Shown: positions 47,043-56,097 of the stretch, one piece after another
How positions within the stretch are numbered: position 1 is the stretch's first letter
Layout: each line of letters opens with the position of its first letter
Source of the DNA: Oleispira sp.
Lineage (GTDB): Bacteria; Pseudomonadota; Gammaproteobacteria; Pseudomonadales; Oceanobacteraceae
Reading direction: 5' to 3'
Assembly (NCBI GenBank): GCA_016765295.1
Contig: JAESQF010000134.1
Span: forward strand, 1 to 64,000
Length of the DNA stretch: 64,000 nt
Made by a program: the position numbers and the translations under genes
The notes under the pieces: model-generated
Told to the model about the DNA's origin: nothing
Databases searched by the model: none
What the model saw: the letters and a program-made list of their open reading frames with translations, nothing else

Positions 47043-47438
47043 ATGATTGATATTCAAACAATGTTTCCAGTGATGGTGGCAACCAACCTGGAAGACGTGA
47101 AACAATTTTATACTTCAGTTTTTGGCTTTAATGTCGTTTTCTTTGATGCTAGTTTTTATCTGCATTTAGTTTCCCCCAGTACTGGAGTTCAGCTAGGTTT
47201 CTTATTGCCTAATCATCCATCTCAGCCTCAGTTTCTCCAATCTTTGATGTCTGTGGATGGTTATGTGATTAGCTTAGAAGTTGCAGATGCTGCTAAAGCT
47301 TATATCGAAGCAGAGAATATGGAGTTGCCTATTATTATGGAATTAAAGGAAGAAGCCTGGGGCCAGATCCACTTTATCGTGGAAGACCCAGCTGGATTTA
47401 AAATAGATATTGTTGAGCACTTAGAGGCGCTACCCTAA
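47043..47438 (+). CDS. VOC-family (glyoxalase/bleomycin-resistance-like) protein
   Basis: A 131-residue vicinal-oxygen-chelate protein: the first module begins MFPVMVATNLEDVKQFYTSV and the second ends IHFIVEDPAGFKIDIVEHLE, where the last Glu is a usual metal ligand. The activity cannot be chosen among glyoxalase, dioxygenase or binding roles. An open reading frame remnant follows its stop. Confidence 0.85.
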   Translation: MIDIQTMFPVMVATNLEDVKQFYTSVFGFNVVFFDASFYLHLVSPSTGVQLGFLLPNHPSQPQFLQSLMSVDGYVISLEVADAAKAYIEAENMELPIIMELKEEAWGQIHFIVEDPAGFKIDIVEHLEALP

Positions 47439-47601
47439 GTTAGTTGAAGCCAACGAGCGAGTTCAGCAAAATGTTCAGCGTGAGCAAATACAGAATAATT
47501 TAGAAAACTCTTATAAAGCAATTCAATATCGCTCATTAGATCAACTGTTGCTACAATGCCTCTCTGTATTGGAAATAATCAAAATTTTACCCTTTGGATG
47601 A
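47437..47601 (+). pseudogene. Possible remnant of a coiled-coil gene
   Basis: An open frame without a start codon reads KLVEANERVQQNVQREQIQN followed by NLENSYKAIQYRSLDQLLLQ and ends at TGA. The heptad-like character suggests the tail of a lost gene. No family was recognised. Confidence 0.25.
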
Positions 47602-47610
47602 AGGGTAAAA
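47585..47610. terminator. Hairpin before the lipoprotein gene
   Basis: TTTTACCCTT-TGGATG-AAGGGTAAAA, a perfect 10-bp stem in the gap between the VOC gene and the lipoprotein gene. It could act as a terminator in both directions. Confidence 0.5.
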
Positions 47611-47639
47611 CTATATGTAAATAGGAATATAAGCGCTAA

Positions 47640-48422
47640 ATGGAATTATCTTCAATCTGTAAAATCTTCACTTCAATTATATTAATTGGCTCTGTCATTG
47701 CTTGCAAAGAAGACAATGATAAGTCGAATGTATCTCTAGACATTCAGGAGGGGACTCAGAAGGAAGTGATAGCACCCTCAGAAGCTCAGGATGAAATACC
47801 AGAATGCCCTGAATTTGGGCCTTCTATTCAGGCAATGTCTATTAATGGTGTGCAGGAATTTAATGATGGCTCTGATGGTGATTTTTATCTAGCCACTGGT
47901 GAAACCTTCACTCTCGAAGAGCGCATATACAATTTCAATAATATATACTTAGAAAATAATTCAAATGTTGAAATTTCAGAACAGGCCAACAAGGACACTG
48001 CTGTTATAAAAATCAATGCTTTAGGAAGTTGTGAATTTTATGGAAATCTTAACTTCGAGGGCTATGAAGGAACAGTGGAGATAAGGTGTGATGGCCAATC
48101 TCACATTGGAATGAGATTAACTTCTGGTTACAGTATTACTCTGGTGGGAATGGGGGCTATTGTGATTAGTAAATCAGAGGACGATTCGGGAGGAGATGGT
48201 GAAGGAGGCAGTGGCGCAATTATTTCCAACGGAGATGACTTGGATGGTGATGGCTTAATCGATTCGGAACTTCCAGGAATAGTTGATTTAAGTGGTTTAG
48301 ATGATTTTGTATTTCCAGATATTACGATTATCGAAAGCCCTACCGTTATTACAGTTTTAGAGCCTGATACAATGATAGAAGCTGATCCAGACACTTTTTA
48401 TATTTGCACAACGAAACCTTAA
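47640..48422 (+). CDS. Putative lipoprotein, acidic
   Basis: A 260-residue protein with a lipoprotein signal (TSIILIGSVIAC, lipobox VIAC, Cys at about residue 22). The mature part is acidic with beta-type stretches and an Asp/Gly-rich segment (SEDDSGGDGEGGSGAIISNG; DLDGDGLID) that resembles calcium-binding loops. Asn, Asp and Ser are frequent. No family was recognised; it is probably exposed on the cell envelope. Confidence 0.7.
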   Translation: MELSSICKIFTSIILIGSVIACKEDNDKSNVSLDIQEGTQKEVIAPSEAQDEIPECPEFGPSIQAMSINGVQEFNDGSDGDFYLATGETFTLEERIYNFNNIYLENNSNVEISEQANKDTAVIKINALGSCEFYGNLNFEGYEGTVEIRCDGQSHIGMRLTSGYSITLVGMGAIVISKSEDDSGGDGEGGSGAIISNGDDLDGDGLIDSELPGIVDLSGLDDFVFPDITIIESPTVITVLEPDTMIEADPDTFYICTTKP

Positions 48423-48475
48423 TCGGCGTTATTTCAGTATGCAAAGTCGTTGTCGGCTTTAATGCTATTGGCTCG

Positions 48476-48500
48476 TGCCTATATTCAGGGAATATAGGCA
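48476..48500. repeat. Perfect inverted repeat in the 48.4-48.7 kb gap
   Basis: TGCCTATATTC-AGG-GAATATAGGCA, 11-bp arms, 54 bases after the lipoprotein stop. It probably acts as a terminator, though no T-run follows. The rest of this 244-base gap shows no gene. Confidence 0.55.
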
Positions 48501-48666
48501 ATTCAAGCTAGCGACTTTTTTCAATACAATCACCAATGCCAGACTTAGGTCAGGTACTCATGGCTCGATAAAACAACCGAATAACTTCAATTTCAATCTC
48601 GCGATTATGTTAAAATCACACCATTATATTCTTTTCCTATCTATCCTCTTATAAACTGGACAAACC

Positions 48667-49344
48667 ATGATTCCTTGGACCCTATTAGGCTTAGCCAAAA
48701 TTCCGAATAACGGTGGTGAGTTAGAGTTAACTCAGCGTGACAAAGAATTTTCTATTCATATGAAGGGTGTCCGTGGTGAGCTAATGAATAGCCGTATGCA
48801 CAGCTCTGAATTAGCTTTGTCTGACTTGGGTTGTGCTCATATAAAGAATACCGAGAATGCCAAAACACTCGTCGGTGGTATGGGCATGGGGTTTACTTTG
48901 GCCGCTGCGCTGAAGGCGACAAAGGCGAGCTCTAAGGTCGTGGTAGCTGAATTAGTGCCTGATGTCATTGAGTGGAACAAAGGGCCGTTAGGCGAGTGCG
49001 CAGGTCGGCCGTTGGATGATAGTCGAGTGATTGTGCACTTGGGTGATGTGGCTCTGTTATTCAAAGCAAAGCAACCTGAGTTTGACGCTATTTTATTGGA
49101 TGTGGATAACGGCCCTGAAGGCTTTACCCATGGTGATAATAACAACTTGTATTCACTGGATAGTTTATCGGCCATCAGACAAACGCTGAAGCCTAAAGGT
49201 GTACTAGCGGTATGGTCTGCATGGCATGATCCTAAATTTACTACCCAGCTTAAAAAAGCCAAGTTCAAAGTGGAAACGAAAACGGTGAGAGCACATAAAG
49301 GTAAAGGCAGTCGTCACACGATATACTTGGCTGTAAAAGTGTAG
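48667..49344 (+). CDS. SpeE-like (spermidine synthase family) methyltransferase-fold protein
   Basis: A 225-residue Rossmann-fold protein: the cofactor motif LVGGMGMGFTLAAALKA near residue 67, VVVAELVPDVIEWNKGPLGE, and DAILLDVDNGPEG near residue 141. It is shorter than true spermidine synthases and may act on another substrate. It stands alone before a PNPOx-family gene. Confidence 0.75.
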   Translation: MIPWTLLGLAKIPNNGGELELTQRDKEFSIHMKGVRGELMNSRMHSSELALSDLGCAHIKNTENAKTLVGGMGMGFTLAAALKATKASSKVVVAELVPDVIEWNKGPLGECAGRPLDDSRVIVHLGDVALLFKAKQPEFDAILLDVDNGPEGFTHGDNNNLYSLDSLSAIRQTLKPKGVLAVWSAWHDPKFTTQLKKAKFKVETKTVRAHKGKGSRHTIYLAVKV

Positions 49345-49395
49345 TAAAACTTATGGGATGTAGGTGCTGCGAATCAATAAGTAAGGGATTATGAA

Positions 49396-49956
49396 ATGGG
49401 TCAAATATATACGGAATTATCAGATAAACACATTGAGTTTATTAAAGACCAGAAAATTTATTTTGTTGGCACTGCGGCTGAAACCGGCACGGTGAATTTA
49501 TCGCCTAAAGGAGGCGACTCACTTAGGGTGCTGGATGCCAATACGATTGCTTGGTTGAACCTTACCGGCAGCGGTAACGAATCTGCATCCCATGTTTTAC
49601 AAAATTCCAGAATGACGCTTATGTTTTGCGCCCTCGATGGCAAGCCGTTAATCCTGCGTGCTTATGGCCAGGCTCGTATGTTGCACAGAAATGATGCCGA
49701 GTGGGCTAAATATATCGATTTGTTTCCGCCGAGCATCGGATCTCGCCAAGTTTTTATTCTTGATATCGCAACCGTTCAAGCGTCTTGCGGAACTGCTGTG
49801 CCTTATTTCGATTATCAAGAAGATCGAACGTTGTTGGAAAATTGGTCTGAGAACAAAGGTAAAAAAGGCATTGAAGATTACTGGGCGAAAAAGAACCAGC
49901 AAAGTATTGATGGTTTTGAATCAAAAATTGTTGAGCTTAGTTTGGGGGAAAGCTAA
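49396..49956 (+). CDS. Pyridoxamine 5'-phosphate oxidase family protein
   Basis: A 186-residue flavin-split-barrel protein (FVGTAAETGTVNLSPKGGDS, then WLNLTGSGNESASHVLQNSR and MTLMFCALDGKPLILRAYGQ). Such proteins bind FMN or F420-like cofactors; a true PNPOx role is unlikely given the divergence. It converges on the LysR gene with five bases between the stops. Confidence 0.8.
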   Translation: MGQIYTELSDKHIEFIKDQKIYFVGTAAETGTVNLSPKGGDSLRVLDANTIAWLNLTGSGNESASHVLQNSRMTLMFCALDGKPLILRAYGQARMLHRNDAEWAKYIDLFPPSIGSRQVFILDIATVQASCGTAVPYFDYQEDRTLLENWSENKGKKGIEDYWAKKNQQSIDGFESKIVELSLGES

Positions 49957-49961
49957 TAACC

Positions 49962-50879
49962 TTAACGAAAATACAGTGCATTTTTTGCATAGCCTGCGGC
50001 GATAAAATCGATTAATAAGCGTATTTTTTCCGGCAGGTATTTACTGTAAGGGTAAACCGCATAAATAGGCAGTTGCTTACCTGAAACATCGGCCAGCACT
50101 TCTTGTAAACGACCCGCCTTTAGATCTTCATAAACCAGTAGCTTGGGTGTATAGATTACTCCGTCTCCGGATAATGCTGCATTCTTTAAAGCGATTTGAT
50201 TATTAGAGCTAATATTTCCTTCTACCTTGATGCTGTATTCGTTTTCACTCTCTCCCTTTTTTTCGCGAAAAATCCAATCATTAGAACCCGTTTCCATGTA
50301 GGTGTAGGTTAAGCAATTGTGGCTCAGTAATTCTTGGGGTGTTAGCGGTATCCCATGCCTTGCTAAATATTCCGGGCTGGCGCTGACGACCCATTTGGAT
50401 TGTACCAGCAGCTTAGCAATTAGGCTGGAGTCTGGCAGGCTGGCGGTGCGAATGGCAAGGTCGACTCCTGCGGCGACAAGGTCTACTTGATGGTCTTCTA
50501 GCCTCAATTCAATTTTCAGTTTGGGGTAGCTGCGGCAAAACTCAGCGACTAGATCTGCGATTAAGAATTCCCCTGAAATAACCGGCACGCTCAAACATAT
50601 CTTCCCCGTCGGTTCACTACTGACTTCTGTTACCGCTTTAACGGCATTCGCTACCGATTGATCGACGTCATGAGCATGCTGATAGAGCAGTTGGCCCGCT
50701 TCGGTCAGCTGCAGCTTACGGGTTGTTCTGTGCAATAACTTTACCCCTAGATGCTGTTCTAGCTGGGAAATATGCTTACTAACTACCGAATTAGTCATGC
50801 CTATGCGTATCGCCGCGTGACTGAAAGAGCCGGTTTTAACGACGGTATGAAAGAGCAATATTTTATCCGCAACATTCAT
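49962..50879 (-). CDS. LysR-family regulator
   Basis: A 305-residue LTTR with an N-terminal winged HTH (GSFSHAAIRIGMTNSVVSKHISQLEQHLGVKLLHRTTRK, residues about 17-55) and a C-terminal effector domain. It diverges from the PfpI-like gene across a 223-base gap containing a dyad and paired direct repeats, so it probably controls that gene and itself. Confidence 0.9.
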   Translation of the reverse strand: MNVADKILLFHTVVKTGSFSHAAIRIGMTNSVVSKHISQLEQHLGVKLLHRTTRKLQLTEAGQLLYQHAHDVDQSVANAVKAVTEVSSEPTGKICLSVPVISGEFLIADLVAEFCRSYPKLKIELRLEDHQVDLVAAGVDLAIRTASLPDSSLIAKLLVQSKWVVSASPEYLARHGIPLTPQELLSHNCLTYTYMETGSNDWIFREKKGESENEYSIKVEGNISSNNQIALKNAALSGDGVIYTPKLLVYEDLKAGRLQEVLADVSGKQLPIYAVYPYSKYLPEKIRLLIDFIAAGYAKNALYFR

Positions 50880-50914
50880 TGCACTGGCCTTTGATTCGCT
50901 GAGGGTGAATTTGG

Positions 50915-50968
50915 TTGTCGATTTTCACGACAATCAATTATGCCATTGTTTAAAGTGATTATGCCATT
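50915..50968. promoter_or_regulatory. LysR binding-site candidates
   Basis: TTGTCG-N7-CGACAA (50915-50933) is a perfect dyad of the LTTR kind. Nearby, ATTATGCCATT occurs twice (50937-50947 and 50958-50968), 21 bases apart, about two helical turns. Confidence 0.55.
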
Positions 50969-51102
50969 TTTGGAATCTTTAGAATTCTTTTTATCTATAT
51001 ATCAATTAATTGGATTTGCGTAAAGTGCCCGTCATCAAGTTCACCGGCCCAGTAGGGGCTGACTTTAATAGTTAAATTGTTTAAATAGACGGGATAGAAA
51101 TC

Positions 51103-51660
51103 ATGAAGAAGATATTACTACTTGCGGGCGATTACGTTGAAGATTACGAAATCATGGTGCCTTTTCAGGCGTTGCAGATGGTTGGCCATGAAGTGAGCGC
51201 TGTGTGCCCTGATAAAGTTGCCGGTGATTCGGTTATTACTGCGATTCATGATTTCGAAGGTGATCAAACTTTCAGTGAAAAGCCAGGCCATCGCTTTACC
51301 TTGAATGCCAGCTTTGATGATATTGAACTGACTGATTTTGATGCTTTGGTAATTCCCGGTGGCAGAGCGCCTGAGTATCTTCGCCTTGATCAGCGTGTGC
51401 TAGCAATCGTTCAGTACTTTGCTGAAACCAATAAGCCAATTGCCGCTGTTTGCCACGGTACGCAATTATTGACGGCGGCGGGAATTCTAGAAGGACGTAC
51501 TTGTACGGGTTATCCAACGGTTGAGCCGGAAGTTAACGCGGTCGGTGGTCGTTATATTAAAACCGAGGCTGATAATGTGGTGGTTGATGGCAATCTTGTG
51601 ACGTCTCCTGCTTGGCCTTCACACCCTAAATGGTTAGCGGCGTTTTTAAAATTATTATAA
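51103..51660 (+). CDS. DJ-1/PfpI-family protein
   Basis: A 185-residue class-I amidotransferase-like protein: [20 protein letters not shown] at the start, [17 protein letters not shown], and the nucleophile elbow [11 protein letters not shown] with Cys near residue 117. Relatives act as deglycases, glyoxalases or chaperones. It is divergent from the LysR gene and probably controlled by it. Confidence 0.88.
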   Translation: MKKILLLAGDYVEDYEIMVPFQALQMVGHEVSAVCPDKVAGDSVITAIHDFEGDQTFSEKPGHRFTLNASFDDIELTDFDALVIPGGRAPEYLRLDQRVLAIVQYFAETNKPIAAVCHGTQLLTAAGILEGRTCTGYPTVEPEVNAVGGRYIKTEADNVVVDGNLVTSPAWPSHPKWLAAFLKLL

Positions 51661-51723
51661 GAGTAGGTTAAGAAGAAACAGGTTGAAAGACTAGATAGAA
51701 AGATTAAATAGAAGGAGCAGGTT

Positions 51724-52068
51724 ATGGGTATCTTCATCATTATTGGATTTTACTGTTTAGGTGAATTCACTCATAGCTTTCTCCATTTACCGATACCTGG
51801 GGCGGTGATTGGTATGGTGTATTTATATCTCTATTTATTAATGCACAAGGGTGCTTCTTTCTCATTACAGCGTAGTGGTCGGTTATTGATTTCAAACCTG
51901 CCTCTATTATTAATCCCTAGTTCTGCCGGGGTGGTGCTTTGCATCAGTTTATTAGAACAGCAAGGCTTAGTCATCGCACTTATATTAAGTACCACTATCG
52001 TATTTTCGTTAATTTTAACGGCTTGGATGATGAGCCGACTGCAAAGGCGCTTTTATCATGAGCCTTAA
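51724..52068 (+). CDS. lrgA: CidA/LrgA-family membrane protein
   Basis: A 114-residue membrane protein with four hydrophobic segments, starting in GFYCLGEFTHSFLHLPIPGAVIGM, the CidA/LrgA signature. These holin-like proteins affect murein hydrolase activity or metabolite (pyruvate) transport. It overlaps lrgB by 11 bases. Confidence 0.87.
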   Translation: MGIFIIIGFYCLGEFTHSFLHLPIPGAVIGMVYLYLYLLMHKGASFSLQRSGRLLISNLPLLLIPSSAGVVLCISLLEQQGLVIALILSTTIVFSLILTAWMMSRLQRRFYHEP

Positions 52069-52738
52069 TTATCAATCGCTTCTGCTGTTTTCTCTTACCG
52101 TAATTTCCTTTGCCATTGCTAAGATAGCGTACCATCGAGGCAAGAATAATATTTTATTACAGCCCTTATTAGTTGGCGTTATCTTAGTGGTTTTCTGTTT
52201 GTATTTTTTAAATATCCCATACAGTCAGTACATTGATAGTAATCGTATTTTTCAATGGTTGTTGGGTCCTGCGGTTGTCTCTTTAGCGATTCCTTTATAT
52301 AAAAATTCGCATCATATTCGACAATGGCTTGGGGGCGTTCTGCTGACAATTGTTATCTCGGCGAGCCTAGGTGTTTTAATCACTTGGATGATTAGCCAGT
52401 TGTTCGAATTACAGCTAAATACTCAGATTGCCTTAATTACTAAATCTGCCACAACCCCTATTGCCTTATCGATTAATGAAGTGCTCAGCGGCAATAAGGC
52501 GCTGGCGGCCACGGTTGTTATGTTTACTGGATTATTCGGGGCTATGATTGGCCCTGTGTTACTTACGCGCTTGGGTTTTCATGATCATAGAATTATGGGC
52601 CTAGCGCTTGGCTTAACCTCCCATGCTATTGGTACTCAAAAAGCATTGGAGATAAGTCCACTATGTGGCGCCTTCGCGGCTTTCGCTATGACACTAACGG
52701 GAGGGTTTCTCGCGTTAGTATTGCCATTTCTAGTGTGA
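52058..52738 (+). CDS. lrgB: LrgB-family membrane protein
   Basis: A 226-residue membrane protein. KSATTPIALSINEVLSGNKA and GLALGLTSHAIGTQKALEIS are LrgB signatures. It forms a pair with the upstream LrgA-like protein. Overlap of 11 bases suggests translational coupling. Confidence 0.9.
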   Translation: MSLNYQSLLLFSLTVISFAIAKIAYHRGKNNILLQPLLVGVILVVFCLYFLNIPYSQYIDSNRIFQWLLGPAVVSLAIPLYKNSHHIRQWLGGVLLTIVISASLGVLITWMISQLFELQLNTQIALITKSATTPIALSINEVLSGNKALAATVVMFTGLFGAMIGPVLLTRLGFHDHRIMGLALGLTSHAIGTQKALEISPLCGAFAAFAMTLTGGFLALVLPFLV

Positions 52739-52831
52739 TTGAGCATTTAGGGCAGAATGTATCGATGTAATATTGATCGAATAAAGCTTATCCTATAACC
52801 CTATTTATAATAATTTTTAGGGTCATACATC

Positions 52832-54877
52832 ATGCAAGCTAGCCGTATAAGCTTAATGACATGTCTTTTCAGTCTGTGCTTACTTTTGATGTCATGTACA
52901 GAAGAGGTAATACCCGCCGCTATCGATGAGCGTGAAGCGTTACGTGTCTTAAGCTGGGGTGGTGGTGAATCTCTTCTACTGCGTAATGGTTCTCCTGTAT
53001 CTTTAGAATTTGAATACTTGCAGCGCTTTGCTGATGAGAAAAATTTGCGTCTTGAATTCGTCATGTTAATGGAATTTAAGCAGCTGATCCCCGCACTATT
53101 AGCCGGTAAAGGCGATGTTATCGCCAGTAACTTAACCATTACTGATGCTCGTAAAGAGCTAGTCGCTTTCACTAAGCCGATCACGGAAACTCTAGAGTAT
53201 TTAGTGACAGGCATTAATTCCAAACCGTTAAAGTCACCCAAAGACCTTAACGGAAGAGAAGTTATTGTTCAGCAAGGCAAGTCTTATGAAGAAACGGCAC
53301 TCGGGCTGATAAAGGCTTATCCACAACTCAAGCTGCGTATGATCGATGCCAAGATAGACAGCGAACAAATGCTGGATAAAGTGGCTTCAGGTGAATTTGA
53401 CATCATTATAAAAGATGGCAATTTATTGGAAGCTGCCCAGCTTTATCGTGATGATTTACAGAAAGGTATGCAGGCCAGTGCGACACGAGAAATTGCTATT
53501 GCGGTTGCACCTGACAATACAAAACTATTGCATAAACTTAATGAATTTTTGCAGTTGCAAAGCATTGCACTGGTAGATAATGGTCGTTATAAAAATCGCT
53601 GGGAAAAAATAAAAAAAACCAAAACGATTAGATTTGTTATGCGAAATAACTTTTCATCATATTTTATCTGGCGTGGACAACTATTAGGTTTTAACTATGA
53701 GCTGGCAAAAAAGTTTGCTCAAGATAATGGCTTACGTTATGAAATTGTCGTAGCCCCAGATCATGCATCTATGCTTGATTACCTGCTATTAGATAAAGCC
53801 GATGTTGCGTTGGGGTTTTTGAATCCGACCCAAAGACGCAAGGATAAAGGCATCGCGTTTTCTGTACCCTATCATTACGCCTCTCAGCTTCTTGTTTCTC
53901 AAGTAGACGATCAAACTATTACTGATATCGGGGATTTGCAGAATAGAACCGTCGTGGTGCGTAAGAGTAGTGCTTATTGGGATACGATGTTAGAGATTGT
54001 AGAAAAAACACCTAATGTTTCATTATTAGCGGCGTCTGAAAATCAAGAATCAGAAGAGTTGATTGAAGGTGTTGCGGATGGCTTATATGATTTGACGGTA
54101 GCAGATAGTCATATCGTAAATTTAGAAATGGTATTTATCGATAAAATCAAATCAGTATTTCCTCTAACAAAGCCCCTGGGGCAAAGTTGGGCTACGAAAA
54201 ATGGCCATGACCAATTGCTTAAAAATATCGATGGCTTTATTAATAAACATTATAAAGGTTTGTTTTATAATATTAAATACCAGCAATACTTCACCAGTGG
54301 AAGAAAAATTGATGCCCGTAGGGATGATTATTTAAGCTTACGCAATAGTGGTACTTTATCGCCCTATGATGAGCTGGTTAAAAAGTATGCCAAACAATAT
54401 GAGTTTGATTGGCGTCTAATGGTTGCTCAAATGCATCAGGAAAGTCGCTTTGATCCCAATGCACGTTCGTTTGCAGGTGCTCGTGGATTATTTCAACTAA
54501 TGCCTAGAACCGCTAAGCAAATGGGATTAGAAAATGTTAATGATCCTGCGATTGGCATTCACGCGGGCATTAAATATATGGATTGGGTGCGCGAGCGAAT
54601 GACTTACATTAATCCTGAAGAAGATCAGCTGATCTGGTTTACGTTGGCGGCTTATAACTCCGGTGCAGGGCATGTGCGAGATGCCGTGAGTTTAGCACGT
54701 AAAAAAGGTTGGAATGAGCGTCGCTGGTTTGGCAATGTAGAAAAAGCTATGCTGCTATTATCAAAGAATGTGTATGCCAGCAAGGCGCGCCATGGTTATG
54801 TGCGTGGACATGAGCCTGTTCATTATGTGCATGCGATTAAAAACCGCTTTGATACCTTTCAATATTTGGTCGATTAA
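52832..54877 (+). CDS. MltF-like lytic transglycosylase with two solute-binding domains
   Basis: A 681-residue lipoprotein (MTCLFSLCLLLMSC, lipobox Cys near residue 22). Residues about 35-255 and 265-495 are two SBP_bac_3-type domains (LRVLSWGGGESLLLRNGSPV; IRFVMRNNFSSYFIWRGQLL). Residues about 515-660 are an SLT domain with catalytic Glu in AQMHQESRFDPNARS and AYNSGAGHV. MltF of E. coli has one binding domain, so this is an extended form. It cleaves murein; the binding domains may sense muropeptides or amino acids. Confidence 0.85.
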   Translation: MQASRISLMTCLFSLCLLLMSCTEEVIPAAIDEREALRVLSWGGGESLLLRNGSPVSLEFEYLQRFADEKNLRLEFVMLMEFKQLIPALLAGKGDVIASNLTITDARKELVAFTKPITETLEYLVTGINSKPLKSPKDLNGREVIVQQGKSYEETALGLIKAYPQLKLRMIDAKIDSEQMLDKVASGEFDIIIKDGNLLEAAQLYRDDLQKGMQASATREIAIAVAPDNTKLLHKLNEFLQLQSIALVDNGRYKNRWEKIKKTKTIRFVMRNNFSSYFIWRGQLLGFNYELAKKFAQDNGLRYEIVVAPDHASMLDYLLLDKADVALGFLNPTQRRKDKGIAFSVPYHYASQLLVSQVDDQTITDIGDLQNRTVVVRKSSAYWDTMLEIVEKTPNVSLLAASENQESEELIEGVADGLYDLTVADSHIVNLEMVFIDKIKSVFPLTKPLGQSWATKNGHDQLLKNIDGFINKHYKGLFYNIKYQQYFTSGRKIDARRDDYLSLRNSGTLSPYDELVKKYAKQYEFDWRLMVAQMHQESRFDPNARSFAGARGLFQLMPRTAKQMGLENVNDPAIGIHAGIKYMDWVRERMTYINPEEDQLIWFTLAAYNSGAGHVRDAVSLARKKGWNERRWFGNVEKAMLLLSKNVYASKARHGYVRGHEPVHYVHAIKNRFDTFQYLVD

Positions 54878-54899
54878 ATCTATCTTAGTTGTTGATTAC

Positions 54900-56000
54900 T
54901 TAATTTTGAATGCTAGCAACCGATGTGAAGTATTCTTTTATTAAACGATTAGCCCAAGGCTTGGCCGTTATTCCTTCGAAATACGCGCAATGACTGCCGC
55001 GCTGGGTGAGCACTAAAATAATATTATCCATGGCCTCAATACGGTGCTGGTTCTGGTATACATTCTCTATATGACAAATTGGATCATCCTCGGCATTTAA
55101 AATAAGCAGGGGTATCTTAATCTGATCAAACACTACGGAAGGATTAGAATTTTGCATATAGTCTTCCGCGCTTTTATGACCTGCTATTTCATATAGGTGT
55201 TGATGAAATTCGTGTAAGTCTTGTGTGTTTTTTAATGCGGGTAAAGATTCTAGGTGTTGAAAGGTTTCTTCATTCGGCTGGATAAATAACTTATGCAGTT
55301 TCTTCGTCATCATCTTGCTATAAAAGGGCACTGCTCGAGTAAAAGCATTACGCATATCATAAGCTGGGCAATAAGCCACAGCGGCCTTGATGGGAGTATC
55401 CGTGCCTTTCTTACCTAGATAACTGGCCAGTACACCAGAACCTGCTGAAATTCCGGTCGCGTATAAAGCGGATTGAGGAAAGCAGTTTTGGATATGTTGA
55501 ATTTGCGCATCGAGATCAAGCGTATTACCCATGGTATTAAAATTTGCCGACTTGAGGCCCATCTCTCCATGACCGCGACGTACGCAAAGTGCTACCCGCC
55601 AGCCTAGTTTTTCTCTCATGTAACGCACAAAGCCGCGCATGCTTTGCGGGTTGCCAGATATGGTATGCAGCACCAGCATGGTGGGTGTATTTTCAGCTAA
55701 GTCTAAGCCAAGCCAATCGACCGCAACTTCACCACCATCTTCCATGGTTAATACATCGTGCCTGTCATACTTTAAGGGCTTAGCAAAGCCCTTGATAAAG
55801 CCCAGTGCGATTAATTGCATGTGGGTATTGAATAGCCAAGGGGTTGCGTAATACCGTTTAGTTAAAGCACTAGTGGTATTTATTATGCTTTTATTGAATG
55901 GGGTTGCTTGATAAATCAGAGCAGGTTTTTTAGCGACTCTGGCAAAATAATAACAGGCAGAGAATATAAATATTCCTAAGCTAATAAATAATAAAGTCAT
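54900..56000 (-). CDS. YheT-family alpha/beta hydrolase
   Basis: A 366-residue hydrolase with an N-terminal hydrophobic segment (LLFISLGIFIFSACYYF). It shows LHTISGNPQSMRGFVRYMRE, CVRRGHGEMGLKS and the nucleophile elbow ATGISAGSGVLASYLG, with DDPICHIENVY and GSHCAYFEG later, as in YheT and ABHD1/3 proteins. Its role is unproven; lipid ester hydrolysis is likely. Confidence 0.85.
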   Translation of the reverse strand: MTLLFISLGIFIFSACYYFARVAKKPALIYQATPFNKSIINTTSALTKRYYATPWLFNTHMQLIALGFIKGFAKPLKYDRHDVLTMEDGGEVAVDWLGLDLAENTPTMLVLHTISGNPQSMRGFVRYMREKLGWRVALCVRRGHGEMGLKSANFNTMGNTLDLDAQIQHIQNCFPQSALYATGISAGSGVLASYLGKKGTDTPIKAAVAYCPAYDMRNAFTRAVPFYSKMMTKKLHKLFIQPNEETFQHLESLPALKNTQDLHEFHQHLYEIAGHKSAEDYMQNSNPSVVFDQIKIPLLILNAEDDPICHIENVYQNQHRIEAMDNIILVLTQRGSHCAYFEGITAKPWANRLIKEYFTSVASIQN

Positions 56001-56059
56001 GGAGAGTCGGTCTTCGCAGTAATAAGACCGGTATTCTAGAAGTAAAAGTATACAGTGTA

Positions 56060-56086
56060 AAGAAAGGCTGGGTAGCAGCCTTTCTT
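56060..56086. terminator. Terminator after the glycine-zipper gene
   Basis: AAGAAAGGCTG-GGTAG-CAGCCTTTCTT, an 11-bp stem, 12 bases past the end of the leftward gene at 56098. Confidence 0.7.
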
Positions 56087-56097
56087 AGTCCTCTTGC

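Noticed and set aside
48421-48435. AATCGGCGTTATTTC as a further attC right end after the lipoprotein gene
   Set aside because: No matching left box or internal palindrome; the left end would have to lie in the coding sequence.
48837-49268. 143-residue minus-strand ORF opposite the SpeE-like gene
   Set aside because: A shadow of the plus-strand gene, which carries a clear cofactor motif and family signature.
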